From: Pyropia yezoensis
Lineage: Eukaryota; Rhodophyta; Bangiophyceae; Bangiales; Bangiaceae
Direction of reading: 5' to 3'
DNA: 64,000 nucleotides
Assembly: GCA_009829735.1 (NCBI GenBank)
Contig: CM020618.1
Coordinates: 36,866,894 to 36,930,893 of the forward strand
Position 1 is the stretch's first letter; each line of letters opens with the position of its first letter. The notes under the pieces were generated by a model, which did no database searches, had not been told where the DNA came from, and saw nothing but the letters and a program-made list of their open reading frames with translations. Below are positions 11,161-22,348 of this stretch, piece by piece. Made by a program: the position numbers and the translations under genes.

Positions 11161-11380
11161 CGCCACCGATGGACTCGACACGGGCCGCGACACCACTGTC
11201 GCTGACCCTGGCGCCCGCGCATGGCGGCGGATGCGGCCAACTACGTGGGCGCCTGCATAAGCGCGTCCATGTTTACGTACCTGATGGTGCCGCTCAACTT
11301 GGGCATCGCGGGGGTGCTGCGCTGGCTCCGCACCGCAGCCGTCCTCGCGCCCCGGAGGGGGCGGGCGGAGCGGATGGTCG
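11161..11380 (+). pseudogene. Truncated copy of the DEG/ENaC-like protein C-terminus
   Basis: The stretch from about 11221 encodes ADAANYVGACISASMFTYL followed by MVPLNLGIAGVLRWL. This is the last membrane helix of the minus-strand gene at 24612-27836 (there ADAANYLGACTGASMFTFL), now on the plus strand. A preceding stretch at 11161-11195 matches the ectodomain segment around GTDGLDTGR, with the intervening coding sequence missing. By eye the two copies differ at more than a dozen of about 120 positions, so the duplication is not recent. Confidence 0.75.
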
Positions 11381-12239
11381 ACTGTTGCTACTGTGGGAGG
11401 CCAGGTTGGGGGGGGGGGCGGGACAAGGGTAGAGTGACCGCCCCGTGCACGCGGTGCTGCATTGCGTGAGCGGGTAGGAAACAAGCCCCGAGAACAGGGA
11501 TGGTGGAATGAATCGCATGCCAAGAAGGCTGCGGCTTGCTGCTTCATACGATGCACACGTTGGCCACCGGCGTGGCCGCTTCCGATCTCAAGGCGCGCCG
11601 CCCGGCCGCCCACGGCGGGGGTACAGTTGGCTGGTTGCGCGGCTGGCTCACCCGTCGGGCTGGGCGGCCGCCGCCGCTTCGGAAGCGATGGGCGCACGCG
11701 GTCTTGCGGGGCGGCGTCGGCGGTGGCCACGGCCCCACGCGGCGGCGGGGCGACACCGCCTCTTCGCCTCGACCCCGCCTTGCGGGGCGTCGTTGCTCCC
11801 GTTGCGGGGCGAGCGTCTGCCTCATCGAGGCTGGCTGGCCGGAAGGACGTCAAGACGGGGGGTGTGGGTGGGGGCGGCTTCGTACTGCATCGCGTGCGCG
11901 CGGTCGCACCGGGGCCGCACGGTGGCCGACCCACCCCCTCTCCGCCACCGTGACGATGCGGTCGGCGCCGGAGTCGACGACGTCCAACCTCCGCGGGGAG
12001 GGGGTGGGGTGGTTGGTCGTTGGGGTCGCTGCCAATGCTCATGGGAGGAGGGAGCGCTGGAGTGGGAGGAGGGGGGCGGTGGACGGCCAAAGGAGGGATG
12101 AGAGGAGAGGCAGTGCTACAGGGAGGGGGGGGGGGCCACGTTGCAAGCCTGAAACCTATTTGGTGTGTATGGGTGGGTGGTCTGTGAGGGCCTGTGACTT
12201 TGGCGGGGGTGGGGAGCGTGGTCTGTGCATGTTTTCGGG
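11381..12239 (+). repeat. Duplicated intergenic segment, copy A
   Basis: This GC-rich segment matches 14.70-15.54 kb (same strand) and, in reverse, 24.59-23.74 kb. Landmarks shared by all three include CACGTTGGCCACCGGCGTGG, the GCGCGGCTGGCTCACCCGTC stretch and GTGTGGGTGGGGGCGGC. In all three it separates the last helix of the DEG/ENaC-like gene from antiporter sequence, and at least its beginning is likely 3' untranslated sequence of that gene. Long frames across it are fortuitous. Confidence 0.7.
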
Positions 12240-12563
12240 TGTGGCCGCGCCTGGTTGCGCCCTCGACGGCCTGTTGCTGGCCGGCCTTATCGGCGTCCAG
12301 TTGACCGTCCTCGACGCGGGCCTCGCTACGTCCCTCTCCGCCGCTTCCGCGGCCGCCTGACGGGCAGCCGCGGTGGCGGTGGCGGGCCTGGAAGTGCTCG
12401 CCACGACGGTCGCGCCGGTAGCCGCCGGCGGCGGGGGGTGCCCGCCGCTTGCGGCGGTCGCTGGAATCGCGGCTGTGGCGCCCACCAGCCTGGGTGTGAC
12501 GGCGGTGCTGCTGGCAGACGAGGAGGAGCTGGCATCCCCGCTGGGCACCCTCATTGGCCTATG
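12240..12563 (+). pseudogene. CPA2 antiporter fragment, copy A
   Basis: The plus strand reads DGLLLAGLIGVQLTVLDAGL...ASAAA, a stop, then AVAVAGLEVLATTV...VAPTSLGVTAVLLADEEELASPLGTLIGL. This corresponds to about residues 125-230 of the intact antiporter at 21184-23301. It carries an in-frame stop near 12358 and ends abruptly after GTLIGL, before the conserved Asp-Asp pair. It is a dead partial duplicate sharing its left junction with copy B (15.54 kb), so both derive from one already rearranged copy. Confidence 0.8.
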
Positions 12564-14580
12564 CGCATATTGCTTGGTCACATGCTCACGGATCCACGGC
12601 AGGCCTGCCCTACGTGCCCCATCACCTCCCCCTGCCCCCGCTCACACCAGGGTGTGGCTCGGTGGGGTAAAACCGTCGATGTTAGCATGGCCAACGGTCG
12701 CACCCAGCGTGTCCTTCCTTCATGACCCCTCCTCTTGTGTCCATTGTTCCACCACTGCTAGCTCTTGGTCGGGCAAGAAACTCAAGTGGGGTGCCCACTG
12801 CTTGTCTTTTAAGTACAACTCAACTGCATGCTTCGTCGCACCTGCACTGCACGGTACTGTTCCAGTGGAACACAAGCTGAAACGATAGTGGGCTACTTTC
12901 TACAATGACCCTGTCATGCAACCGCGTACGCACTGTACTTGTATGGCGAGGGCGGCGGTTCCCCACGGGCCGCTACACCTGTCACGCCCCGATTCGTGCC
13001 CGAAGTCACAGTGGAGGCGTCTCGCATTACCACGAGTATGTCCGAATGGCATCACGAAAAGCCTCCTGTGGGAACCGCAGCTAAGATATAGGTGGCCGCG
13101 CGGCTCTCTCGCGAAATGGGCACGCACCGCTCCGATTCGGAGGCTGCCCCTCCTCCCGTGATTTCCATCGTCAGCATAATACACTGGGGACGGCCTAGGT
13201 CATCTACCACTGACCCCCAGCTCCAACGTGCAGGTGCGTGCTGCTCATAAATATCTCTCCCTGTATGAACCGGTCCTCCCATGGCATCGATGCAAGGTCT
13301 AGTGACATTACACGGGCCCAGGGCGTCGGGCCCCCTGAAACGCCTCTCACTCCTAGACCATTCACAGACTGAGAGACCAATTTACAGACTGGGAAGGACT
13401 GTTCTGCAGAGTACCTGAGGGTTTGGATCACACAGCAGTCTGCAGGGGCGGCATGTGGGCGGCACCGCCGGGCCGTATGGCCCGGCCCGCTCAGTTTAAA
13501 TGTGTGGGCCTCTGGCCAGCCTGACGCAAGCCAAGTCCCCCCCGAACACACTACCCACCGTGATCGTTCTACCACGCCTCTCGAGATGGCCGCGCCACCC
13601 TCCCCCATCCCCTCATCGCCCGCGCCGGGCGCCACACCGGGGCCCCAAGACGCTGCGGGTACCCCCGGATATACGCGTACCCCCCCCCCTCCCCCCCCCC
13701 TGACGCGCGCACCCCGCCTCCGTCGCCCCCCCCCCGCCTGACGCCCTCACGAGCCCGTCCACGTCACCACAGGCGGCGGCCGCGGCGGCTGTGGCGGCGG
13801 TCTTGCTGGAAGATCCTATCGTTCTCCCCCCATGCGTCGCGCTGCCCCCTTAATGGGGTACACGTGGACGGGCGGGGCGCGCCGACGGTCGGGGATTGGC
13901 TGGCTGGCCGCACGGGCCGGCGGAGATTTTCAAGGTGCAGGGCGGGGAGCCGCCGTGGCGTGTCCTGCTGCCCCTTGACAGACTGTCGTTTTGATTGGCT
14001 TATATCTCTCTCGTGTCCCTCTCTCGTTAACCAAATATTTAAAGCCGCCCCAATCCCAACCATTGGGCCATCGGGTGCCCGATTGCCTCGCTCGAGGGAA
14101 ACAGACATATGTATCTCGTACGCAGCTGTGGGGCCCCCCGCCCGGCCCGCGGCGCCTGTGCCCTCAGCGGGCCCCTGCCGTCGTAGCCAGCTGGGCGGCA
14201 CGGGGCGGGTGGCTCTCTTGGCACGGCGCCACCACCCAGCGGGGGGAGTGTCGGTGGCGGCCGCGCGCCGTGCATGCACGTGGCGCCGCGCCACGGCGGC
14301 TCCCCCCCCCGGGCGCTCAGCAGGGCCACGCTGCCACGCGGCTGTGCCCCGCGCCCGCGGCGGTTACGGCAGGCGCGCAGGCACACGCTTCCAGGGAGGG
14401 TGCGTGGCACGGGCAGCCGCCCGCCACACCCCCGCCCACTCACAACCGCGGTGCTCAGGGGGAGGTGTGGCTGGCGGGGGGGGGGGGGTGGATGAGGGGT
14501 CGTCGACATTGGGTCTGAGTGGGGGGGGGGGCGGCGGCGGGAGGAACGGGCGTGGATGGGGGGGGGAGGGGGTGCGGAGA
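12564..14580. other. Intergenic, no gene seen
   Basis: There are short frames only. Positions 13680-13740 are a C-rich low-complexity run. Some AT-richer sequence lies at about 13980-14050. No family was recognised in either strand. Confidence 0.45.
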
Positions 14581-14690
14581 CGCCACCGATGGCCTCGACA
14601 CGGGCCGCGAAGCGGCTGCCGCTGACCTCCGGCCGCCACCCGGGGGCCCCCGGGGGGGGCGGGCTGAGCGGATAGTCGACTGTTGTTACT
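14581..14690 (+). pseudogene. Small DEG/ENaC-like gene fragment, copy B
   Basis: The stretch encodes TDGLDTGREAAAADL followed within about 40 bp by a sequence like the GGPRGG end region of the gene at 24612. The coding sequence in between, including the last helix, is deleted. The fragment marks the left edge of duplicated block B. Confidence 0.6.
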
Positions 14691-15540
14691 GTGGGAGGCC
14701 AGGTTGGGGGGGGGCGGGATGAGGGTAGAGTGACCGTGCACTGCACGAGCTACTGCACTGCGTGAGTGCGTATGAAACAAGACCCCGACGAGGGGGGTGG
14801 TGGGATGAACGGCGCGCCAAGAAGGCCGCGGCTCGTTTCTCCCAACCATGCCCACGTTGGCCACCGGCGTGGCCGCTGCCGGCGTCAAGGCGCGCCACCC
14901 GGCTGCCCACGGCGGCGGGGGACAGTTGGCTGGTTGCGCGGCTGGCTCACCCGTCGGGCTGGGCGGCCGCCGCCACTGCGGACGCGGTGGGCACGCGCGG
15001 TCTTGCGGGCCGGCGTCGGCGGTGGCCACCGCCTCACGCGGCGGCAGGCGACACCGCCTCCTCTCCTCATCACCGCCTTGCGGGGCGTCGTTGCCCCCGT
15101 TGCGGGGCGGCCGGGCGTCGGCCTCGTCGAGGCTGGCCGGCAGGAGATAGGCCGGGATGGGGGGTGTGGGTGGGGGCGGCCTCGTACCGCATTGTGTGCG
15201 CGCGAGGTCGCACTGGGGCCGCACGGTGGCCGAATCACCTCCCCTGCGCTTCCGTGACGACGCGGTCGGCGCTGATGTCGACGACGTTCCGCCCCCGCGG
15301 AAAGGGGTGGGGTGGTTGGGCGGTGGGGTCGCTGCCAATGCTCATGGGAGGAGGGAGCGCTGGAGTGGGAGGGGAGGTGGGGTGGACAGCGGGAGGAAGG
15401 ATGAGAGAGGGAGTGCGGTGGGGGGGGGGGGGGCGAGCTTGCAAGCGTGAAGACTGGTTGGTGGGGATGGGTGGGAGGTCTGTGTGGACTTTTGACTTCG
15501 GGAGGGCGTGGGGAGCGTGGCCTGTGCATGTTTCCGGTTG
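14691..15540 (+). repeat. Duplicated intergenic segment, copy B
   Basis: This is the same segment as 11381-12239. It is closer to the original at 23.74-24.59 kb than copy A is, sharing for example a TGCGTGAGTGCGTATGAAAC landmark. A long frame on its minus strand is the antisense continuation of the truncated gene at 16754-18395 and is not itself a gene. Confidence 0.7.
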
Positions 15541-16099
15541 TGGCCGTGCCTCGTTGCGCCTGTCGCTGGCCGGCCTCCTTGGCGGCCAGCTGACCAATCT
15601 CGACGTGGGCCTCGCTACGGCCCTCTCCGTCGCCGCCGCGGCCGCCCCCCGGGCGGCGGCCGTGGCGCTGGCAGGCCTGGCGCTGGCCGCCGCGGCGGTC
15701 GCGGCGGTGACCGCCGGCGGCTGGGGGTGGCCGCCGCTCCCGGCGGTCGCCGTGGGCGCTGCGGTGGCGCCCACCAGCCTGGCTGTGGCGGCGGCGCTGC
15801 TGGCCGACGCGGGGGAGCTGGCCTCCCCGCTGGGCACCCTCATTGGCCTGGCCGCGGTGGTGGATGACGTGCTGTCGCTCGTGCTGCTGGCCGAGGTGGA
15901 CGTCCTCGCCGCGGCTGCTGCCGATGGGGGGGGGGTGGGCACGTGAGACGTTGCGCGGCCGCTGGTGCTGTCGGTGGCGTTTGTGGTGTGGGGGGCGGCG
16001 GCGGCGGTGGGCGTCGCGGCAGCCGCCTCGCACCTGCGGGCGAGGCGGCAATGGGGGGAGGGGGGGGCAGAGGGGGGTGCCGCCAACGTCGGCGGCGCC

Positions 16100-16149
<50 letters not shown>

Positions 16150-16754
16150 GCCGTGCCGCCCCTCCGTGCCACGCACCTGGGCGGGCCGTGCGGTGCGGGC
16201 GGCGGCCACGGCGGCGGCGGCCACCCCCGCCGCCAACCGCGACGACGCGGCGGTGGCGGGGGTGCTCGGGGCGGCGGTGCTCGCGACGTGGGCGGCGACG
16301 GCGGCGGGCACGTCCTTCCTCCTCGGCGGCTACATGGTTGGCATTGCGGCCGCCGCGGCGGGCGATGCCGCGACTGTGCTGCTCGCCGAGGAGGGGGGTG
16401 ACGAAGAGGCGGCGGCGACGGCGGCGGCGGTTGGTGGCGGTGGTCACGCAAATGGCGATGGGGTGGCCGTTCCCCCGGGCAGCGGCGACGAGGCCGGCGG
16501 CACCGCCCCCGACACGGACAGTGGCGGGGAGCCCTGTGGCACGTCGGACGAGAGCATGGACTCGGAATCCGACGACAACGCCGACGACCACAACGAGGAC
16601 GGCTCCGACAGCGACGGCCAAAGCGGCGGGTTGGACGGTGGGGAGGAGGAGGAGGACCGCCTCGCCGACGCGGTTGCGGTGGCGGTGGCAATGGAGAACC
16701 GGGGGGAGTTTGGCTTTTTGATCGCCGTGTCCGCAGCGTCGTCGGGGGTGCACA
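15541..16754 (+). pseudogene. CPA2 cation/H+ antiporter pseudogene, copy B
   Basis: The segment encodes SLAGLLGGQLTNLDVGLAT...VAPTSLAVAAALLADAGEL, ASPLGTLIGLAAVVDDVLSLV, a proline run, then GTSFLLGGYMVGIAAAAAG and finally MENRGEFGFLIAVSAASSGV. It is close to the intact gene at 21184-23301. Three lesions are visible: the N-terminal region before SLAGLLG is missing; a Trp codon of the intact gene is TGA at about 15945; and a block of roughly 270 bp, between GIAAAAAG and VLLAEEGG, is deleted. At about 16754 the copy stops at a breakpoint and meets the 3' side of the truncated minus-strand gene. Its proximity to and inverted orientation against the intact gene could allow pairing or antisense effects. 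Confidence 0.85.
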
Positions 16755-18395
16755 ACACCAGCAATCAGCCCCACCGCCAGCGTTGACAGGCCGCCGACCG
16801 CGTCGGCGGGGGTACCGCCGCAACTGGCACCGCTGCCGGGCGCCAACGACAGGGCTTCGAGGTGGAGGCTCCCCGGCGCCAGCCGCACCGCCCGCGCCAC
16901 CGCCCTCGACGCGAGGGCGTCGGTCATGGCAGACCGCGCGGCGGCCGCCACCGCCGGCGCCACCCGCACGTACACCGTCTGGGCGACGGCGCCCGCGGCG
17001 GCCACCGCGGCCGACGCGCCCACGTCCACGATTGCCACCGCGTCGGTGGCCACGTCCGCCGCGACGGCCAGCGCCGCCGCCACCGCACCCGCCTTGGACG
17101 CAGAAAAACGTGTCGGCGTGTACACGTCCAGCCGCACCGCGACGGCCAGCGTCGCCGTCCGTGCCGCCGAGCTGGTCGCCACAAAGGCGGTGCCATTAGC
17201 CACCGCCGCGGCAGCCAGGCAGCCATCCCCAAACGCCATCCGCAGCCCCCGCCCCGCGACGTTGGCCACATCCGCCGACTGGACCGCCGAGACGCCTTCG
17301 CACATCACCTGGCTGTCATTGTGGACCGAAAAGGCCGGACCACCGGCGATGCGGACGACCAGCTCCTGGTCGGCCGCCCCAAACGTGCACGCCTTCCGCA
17401 CCAGCGGCGACGTGGCGCCCGCCACCGCCCACCCGCACGCCCGCACACGGCCCCTTACCACTTCTGACGCGGAGGTAAAGGCCCCCATACACAGCGTTGA
17501 ACGCAGAGACGCCCACCAGCTCCGCGCCATACACATCCAGCGCCACGGCTTCCACGTCGACCAGCAGCACCGTCACGAACGGCGGTGGCGGCGGCGTCGT
17601 GTCCTGCCGCACAGACACGCCAGCCTCCCACGCCTCCCAGTCAACCGCCGCGGCAGGCCACACCAGCGACGCCACCACCACCCCCACGCCTACCTGGTAC
17701 GCCGACGGCCGCAGCAGCAGGGCCGACCCGTCTGGCGTAAACGCGTGCGAGCACCCGTCGGCCACTGCGTCGGCCACAGCCGCGCATCCATCCGGCTGCG
17801 GGAAGACGCGAAGGCCCTCGTCACCCGCCACGTCCCGCACGCTCACCTGCACCCCGTCGAACGATGCGGGGCTGCCGCCCGACGAGGCCGCGTCGCACGC
17901 CTGCGCGTGGACGCCCAGCCGAACGGTGCCCGTCGCCAGCACGTCGGCGTAGCTGCCCAGCGACACGCCCGCCCCACCCCCATCCCCCGACACCACCGCC
18001 CCCGTCGCGTCGTCGACCAGCGACAGCCCGGACGCCACGTACGACCCGCCGCAGCGGTAGGTGTCCGCCCCGCCGGCCACGTCGACCGTGTCCACCAAAA
18101 AATCAAACGGCATCACACAGACGCGCCCGTTCAACTCCATCATGAGGGTCACATTGACCGCCCCAGGCGATGACGCGGCAAAGCCGCCCGCCGGTTTAGA
18201 GGGCACCAGAGGGAGGCGGACGTGCAAAGTGGTGGCGGTGGCCGCCGCAGGGGCGGCGGCGGCGGTCGCCGCGACCGCCATAGCGGCGCCCGTGGATGGG
18301 GGCGCTGCTGCGGTTGACGCAGCCATCAACACCGCCGCGGCCGCTGCTGACACCACTGCGACCGCTGCGAGGCGGCAGCGGCGGGTGGCCGCCAT
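16754..18395 (-). pseudogene. Truncated secreted/type I membrane protein gene
   Basis: The start MAATRRCRL (18395) opens a classic signal peptide of about 33 residues (Ala/Val-rich core ending AAAPP). A long ectodomain with paired Cys and NVT/NGT sites follows, and the frame ends in a hydrophobic stretch LSTLAVGLIAGVV, which looks like the start of a transmembrane helix. The coding sense is clear from composition, but two problems are visible. A run of five C at 17482-17486 (G on the coding strand) puts the 5' part (VGVSAFNAVYG) and the 3' part (AFTSASEVVRG) in different frames, which is either a one-base indel or a sequencing slip. At 16754 the gene is cut by the junction with the inverted antiporter pseudogene, so the membrane helix and tail are lost. 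Translation would continue into antisense antiporter sequence as far as about 14885. The function is unknown; a cell-surface or wall protein is a guess from topology only. Confidence 0.6.
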
Positions 18396-19215
18396 GGCGC
18401 GCGTGCCCGCGGTCCGCGAGTGCCCGAGGGTGGAAGGAACATCCACCGGCAGCAAGGGGGAAAGGATGTTGCTGCGGTCGTCAACAGCTGGTGGGGAAGG
18501 CGAGGGGCCGACGTCCAACGCTGTGGGTCACACATCCCCACCAGGACTGTCTGCCGCGGGACGCATCCTCTTCCGGATTTGGCCCCATTCCGCTACCACG
18601 TGCCACGTGGCAATACCCGCCCCTCTTCGGATGCACGGGTACGTACCAGACTGGAATGTATGACGGACGGAAGCCAGAGTTACGCGTACTTTTTTTGGCT
18701 TCATTCAGTGTTGTATCGTACCCTAGACTAAAGTTCGGGATATATAAAATCCAAACGCCGCTTCTGATTGGGTCAGGTGCAAGGCATCGGCCCGTCAGCC
18801 AGCCAAGCGGACGCAATCGGGACCTGAGTGATTCTGATCGTCAGCGCCCACACGGTGTGTCGCATGCCGCAGCTACTCTATATAAATAGTACGATGGCAT
18901 CCTCCGCGACGAGTATGGGCGGTCGCCCGACGCGCCTGGGCTGGCGGTCGACGAGTCGGGGTGCCACGACGGGCGATTTGTGCGGGCCGGCTCGGACGCG
19001 AGCTCCACCTACTCAGTGTACGCACCTCCGCTTGGCCTCCGCAGGGGCGGTGGGCTTGACTTTTCCACCTTGTTTTGGCTATGTATGTAACGAAGTAGAA
19101 CGCGCTCTGAAGGGCGTTGGGGCAGCGGTGGGACGGAGGGATGTTGTTGCTGCTCTTATGCTTCGCAACAGTGTAAGAAATCAAAGAATAAACGTGAGCA
19201 AAATGAATAGACATA
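18396..19215. other. Intergenic; possible promoter region of the minus-strand gene
   Basis: Two TATA-like motifs occur: GATATATAAAA at about 18738-18748 and CTATATAAATAG at about 18879-18890. A short stretch (18891-19094) reads like coding sequence (YDGILRDEYGRSPDAPG...) with GC-rich third positions, but it has no start and no recognised family. Confidence 0.35.
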
Positions 19216-21051
19216 GAGGCACTTCCATGAAATCACATCCTGTCACGCAAAGTCACAAATTCTTCTTGCAGCCTGGCCCCTCTCTTCGAGTCTTTGGCAC
19301 CCCACTACCAACAGATCGGTGCATCCCCACGTGACAGGCGACACACCATCGTCTTCACCAGAGTGTGCGCTTTACGTTCATGTGTGGTTTCTAAGAAAAA
19401 CATTGAAAACTGGCCACGTGGTGGTATTGAGAGTGCATCATCCAATATACCTGCTTGCTCGTCGCTTGCTCTATGTACCCTCCACCACCAGGCACCTACG
19501 GACGGAGCTACGCCCCAAGGTACATCCCACAGACCACCCTACGTCTACTGATGCATAAAACGTGATGAGTTTCTATGGTGTGCAGCCCAAGAGAGCGGTC
19601 TTTTTCACAAACTTGGTGCCAAATACAGCTATTTCTGCCCCCCCCCCCCCCCACAGACTGGAGAAGGACAGCCGCCAGGCACTGGCATAGCCCATACGAT
19701 AGCTGTGTGTCCCTGTGAGCCTTAGGGAGCACGAAAGTCCCACTGCCGACATCTCAACATGGACCCAGGGCCGGGTTTTTGCTCAACGACGGACCTTTGT
19801 CCTAAAGCCTGTCGCTACAAAAACATAGTGCACCCACACAGGGATGAGCGGCCCTCTCTGTTCCATGGTCTTCAGCAAGGACCCTGTACGGATCCTGGCC
19901 AAAAGAAGGGCGCTCAAAGCGTGTCTGGACCATCATGTGGGGAGCTCTGTGCCAGAAGCTATCTGAGCTCTACGTGCTTCGCATATTTGCCATCAAGTCG
20001 TGCTTGTCTTGGTCATGGCTGTCCCGGAAAGAAACTCAGTGGCAACAGTGGGTTGACGCATATCAGTTCAACGTTTGTCGTACGTTCATAGAGCTGGTTA
20101 GTGAGGTGTGTCATGTACTTCGTTCAAGCTGCTGGACGATTCATCCACATCACGCAGTGACAGGATGATCCATACTTCTGTCGGCACAGAAACAGCTTAA
20201 AGAGACACAAAGACCTCTGACCATTCTATGAAGAAGAAAAAACGGCATCGCCGACTCGTCACAGAGACGCAAACGAGCTGGACCCGCTTGAAAAGCGAGC
20301 TCAGACAGCCTCCGGCGCCAAGCTCGCCACATGATGGTCCAGACACGCTTTGAGCGCCCTTCTTTTGGCCAGGATCCGTACAGGGTCCTTGCTGAAGACC
20401 ATGGAACAGAGAGGGCCGCTCATCCCTGTGTGGGTGCACTATGTTTTTGTAGCGACAGGCTTTAGGACAAAGGTCCGTCGTTGAGCAAAAACCCGGCCCT
20501 GGGTCCATGTTGAGATGTCGGCAGTGGGACTTTCGTGCTCCCTAAGGCTCACAGGGACACACAGCTATCGTATGGGCTATGCCAGTGCCTGGCGGCTGTC
20601 CTTCTCCAGTCTGTGGGGGGGGGGGGGGGCAGAAATAGCTGTATTTGGCACCAAGTTTGTGAAAAAGACCGCTCTCTTGGGCTGCACACCATAGAAACTC
20701 ATCACGTTTTATGCATCAGTAGACGTAGGGTGGTCTGTGGGATGTACCTTGGGGCGTAGCTCCGTCCGTAGGTGCCTGGTGGTGGAGGGTACATAGAGCA
20801 AGCGACGAGCAAGCAGGTATATTGGATGATGCACTCTCAATACCACCACGTGGCCAGTTTTCAATGTTTTTCTTAGAAACCACACATGAACGTAAAGCGC
20901 ACACTCTGGTGAAGACGATGGTGTGTCGCCTGTCACGTGGGGATGCACCGATCTGTTGGTAGTGGGGTGCCAAAGACTCGAAGAGAGGGGCCAGGCTGCA
21001 AGAAGAATTTGTGACTTTGCGTGACAGGATGTGATTTCATGGAAGTGCCTC
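19216..21051. mobile_element. 1.84-kb palindromic (foldback-type) element
   Basis: The left arm 19216-19946 and the right arm 20321-21051 are reverse complements of each other. Coordinates sum to 40267 throughout, including a 15-nt poly-C/poly-G run of equal length in both arms, so there is no indel between them. The arms flank an asymmetric 374-bp centre. Both ends read GAGGCACTTCCATGAAATCA inward, and the triplet ATA flanks both sides, consistent with a short target duplication. Each arm carries the same 60-codon frame (MDPGPGFCSTTDLCPK...), which does not resemble a known protein. The near-identity implies a recent origin or arm-to-arm gene conversion. A transcript across it would fold into a very long hairpin. 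Confidence 0.8.
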
Positions 21052-21183
21052 ATAGAACTGAGCGGCTCACGCATAGAAAGAAGCAAAACCCCACCCCCCA
21101 ACACAGAAGCAATACAATAGGTAAAAATCGGCCGAGGCGGGTACTGTGTACGTATGCATATGTGTTTTTTGTTGTTCCTGGCG

Positions 21184-22317
21184 CTACCTGAGACCTCTAC
21201 CCACGTCAGCTGCGGTGGGGTCCTCCCCCTCATCCCCCTCCTCCCCCACTGCCGCCGCCGCCCCGACCCCGCCCACCGCCGCTGTCGCTCGCTGCCGCCG
21301 CCGCCGCCGCCGCCACCGTCGCCGGTCGTGCCGCCGGCGGGTGCGCCACGCAAAGACGGGCCGGAACAGCAGCGGCGCCAGGAGGGTGTTGCCGAGGACC
21401 GCCCACACGACCGCCGCCGCAGCGGGCGGCGACAGCACCCCCGACGACGCTGCGGACACGGCGATCAAAAAGCCAAACTCCCCCCGGTTCTCCATCGCTA
21501 CCGCCACCGCAACCGCGTCGGCGAGGCGGTCCTCCGCCTCCTCCCCACCGTCCAACCCGCCGCTTTGGCCGTCCCTGTCGGAGCCGTCCTCGTTGTGGTC
21601 GTCGGCGTTGTCGTCGGATTCCGAGTCCATGCTCTCGTCCGACGTGCCACAGGGCTCCCCGCCACTGTCCGTGTCGGGGGCGGTGCCGCCGGCCTTGTCG
21701 TCGCTGCCCGGGGGAACGGCCACCCCATCGCTATTTGCGTGACCACCGCCACCAACCGCCGCCGCCGTCGCCGCCGCCTCTTCGTCACCCCCCTCCTCGG
21801 CGAGCAGCACAGGCGCGGCATCCCACCTCCCGGGTCCACCCCCACGGCGACGGGTGCGGCGGTGGAGGCTGCGGCAGCGGCGCCCACAGGGTGGCAGCAG
21901 CATCGGCAGCCCCGCGGCGGCCTTGCCCACAAACGCAACCGCCCCCAGGGCGGCGCCCCGCCCCGCGGCCCCCCCCCCCCCCAGCGCCCGGACGGGAATC
22001 GCAAACGCGACGGTGGCGGCAAAGAAGAGGCGGCCCAGCCACGACGTTGCCGCCGCGGTGCGGGACGCCCACGCGGCGGGGGTGACGGCGCCCGCCGCGG
22101 CGGCCGCAATGCCAACCATGTAGCCGCCGAGGAGGAAGGACGTGCCCGCCGCCGTCGCCGCCCACGTCGCGAGCACCGCCGCCCCGAGCACCCCCGCCAC
22201 CGCCGCGTCGTCGCGGGTGGCGGCGGGGGTGGCCGCCGCCGCCGTGGCCGCCGCCCGCACCGCACGGCCCGCCCAGGTGCGTGGCACGGAGGGGCGGCAC
22301 GGCGGCGGCGGTGGCGG

Positions 22318-22348
<31 letters not shown>

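Noticed and set aside
14885-16753. Minus-strand continuation of an 883-codon frame
   Set aside because: It is the antisense of the antiporter pseudogene and duplicated spacer. Only the part right of 16754 has real protein character.
19759-20091. 110-codon frame in the palindrome (MDPGPGFCSTTDLCPK...)
   Set aside because: The same frame exists in both arms and could be element-encoded, but there is no family match, no clear codon bias and the 3' part differs between arms.
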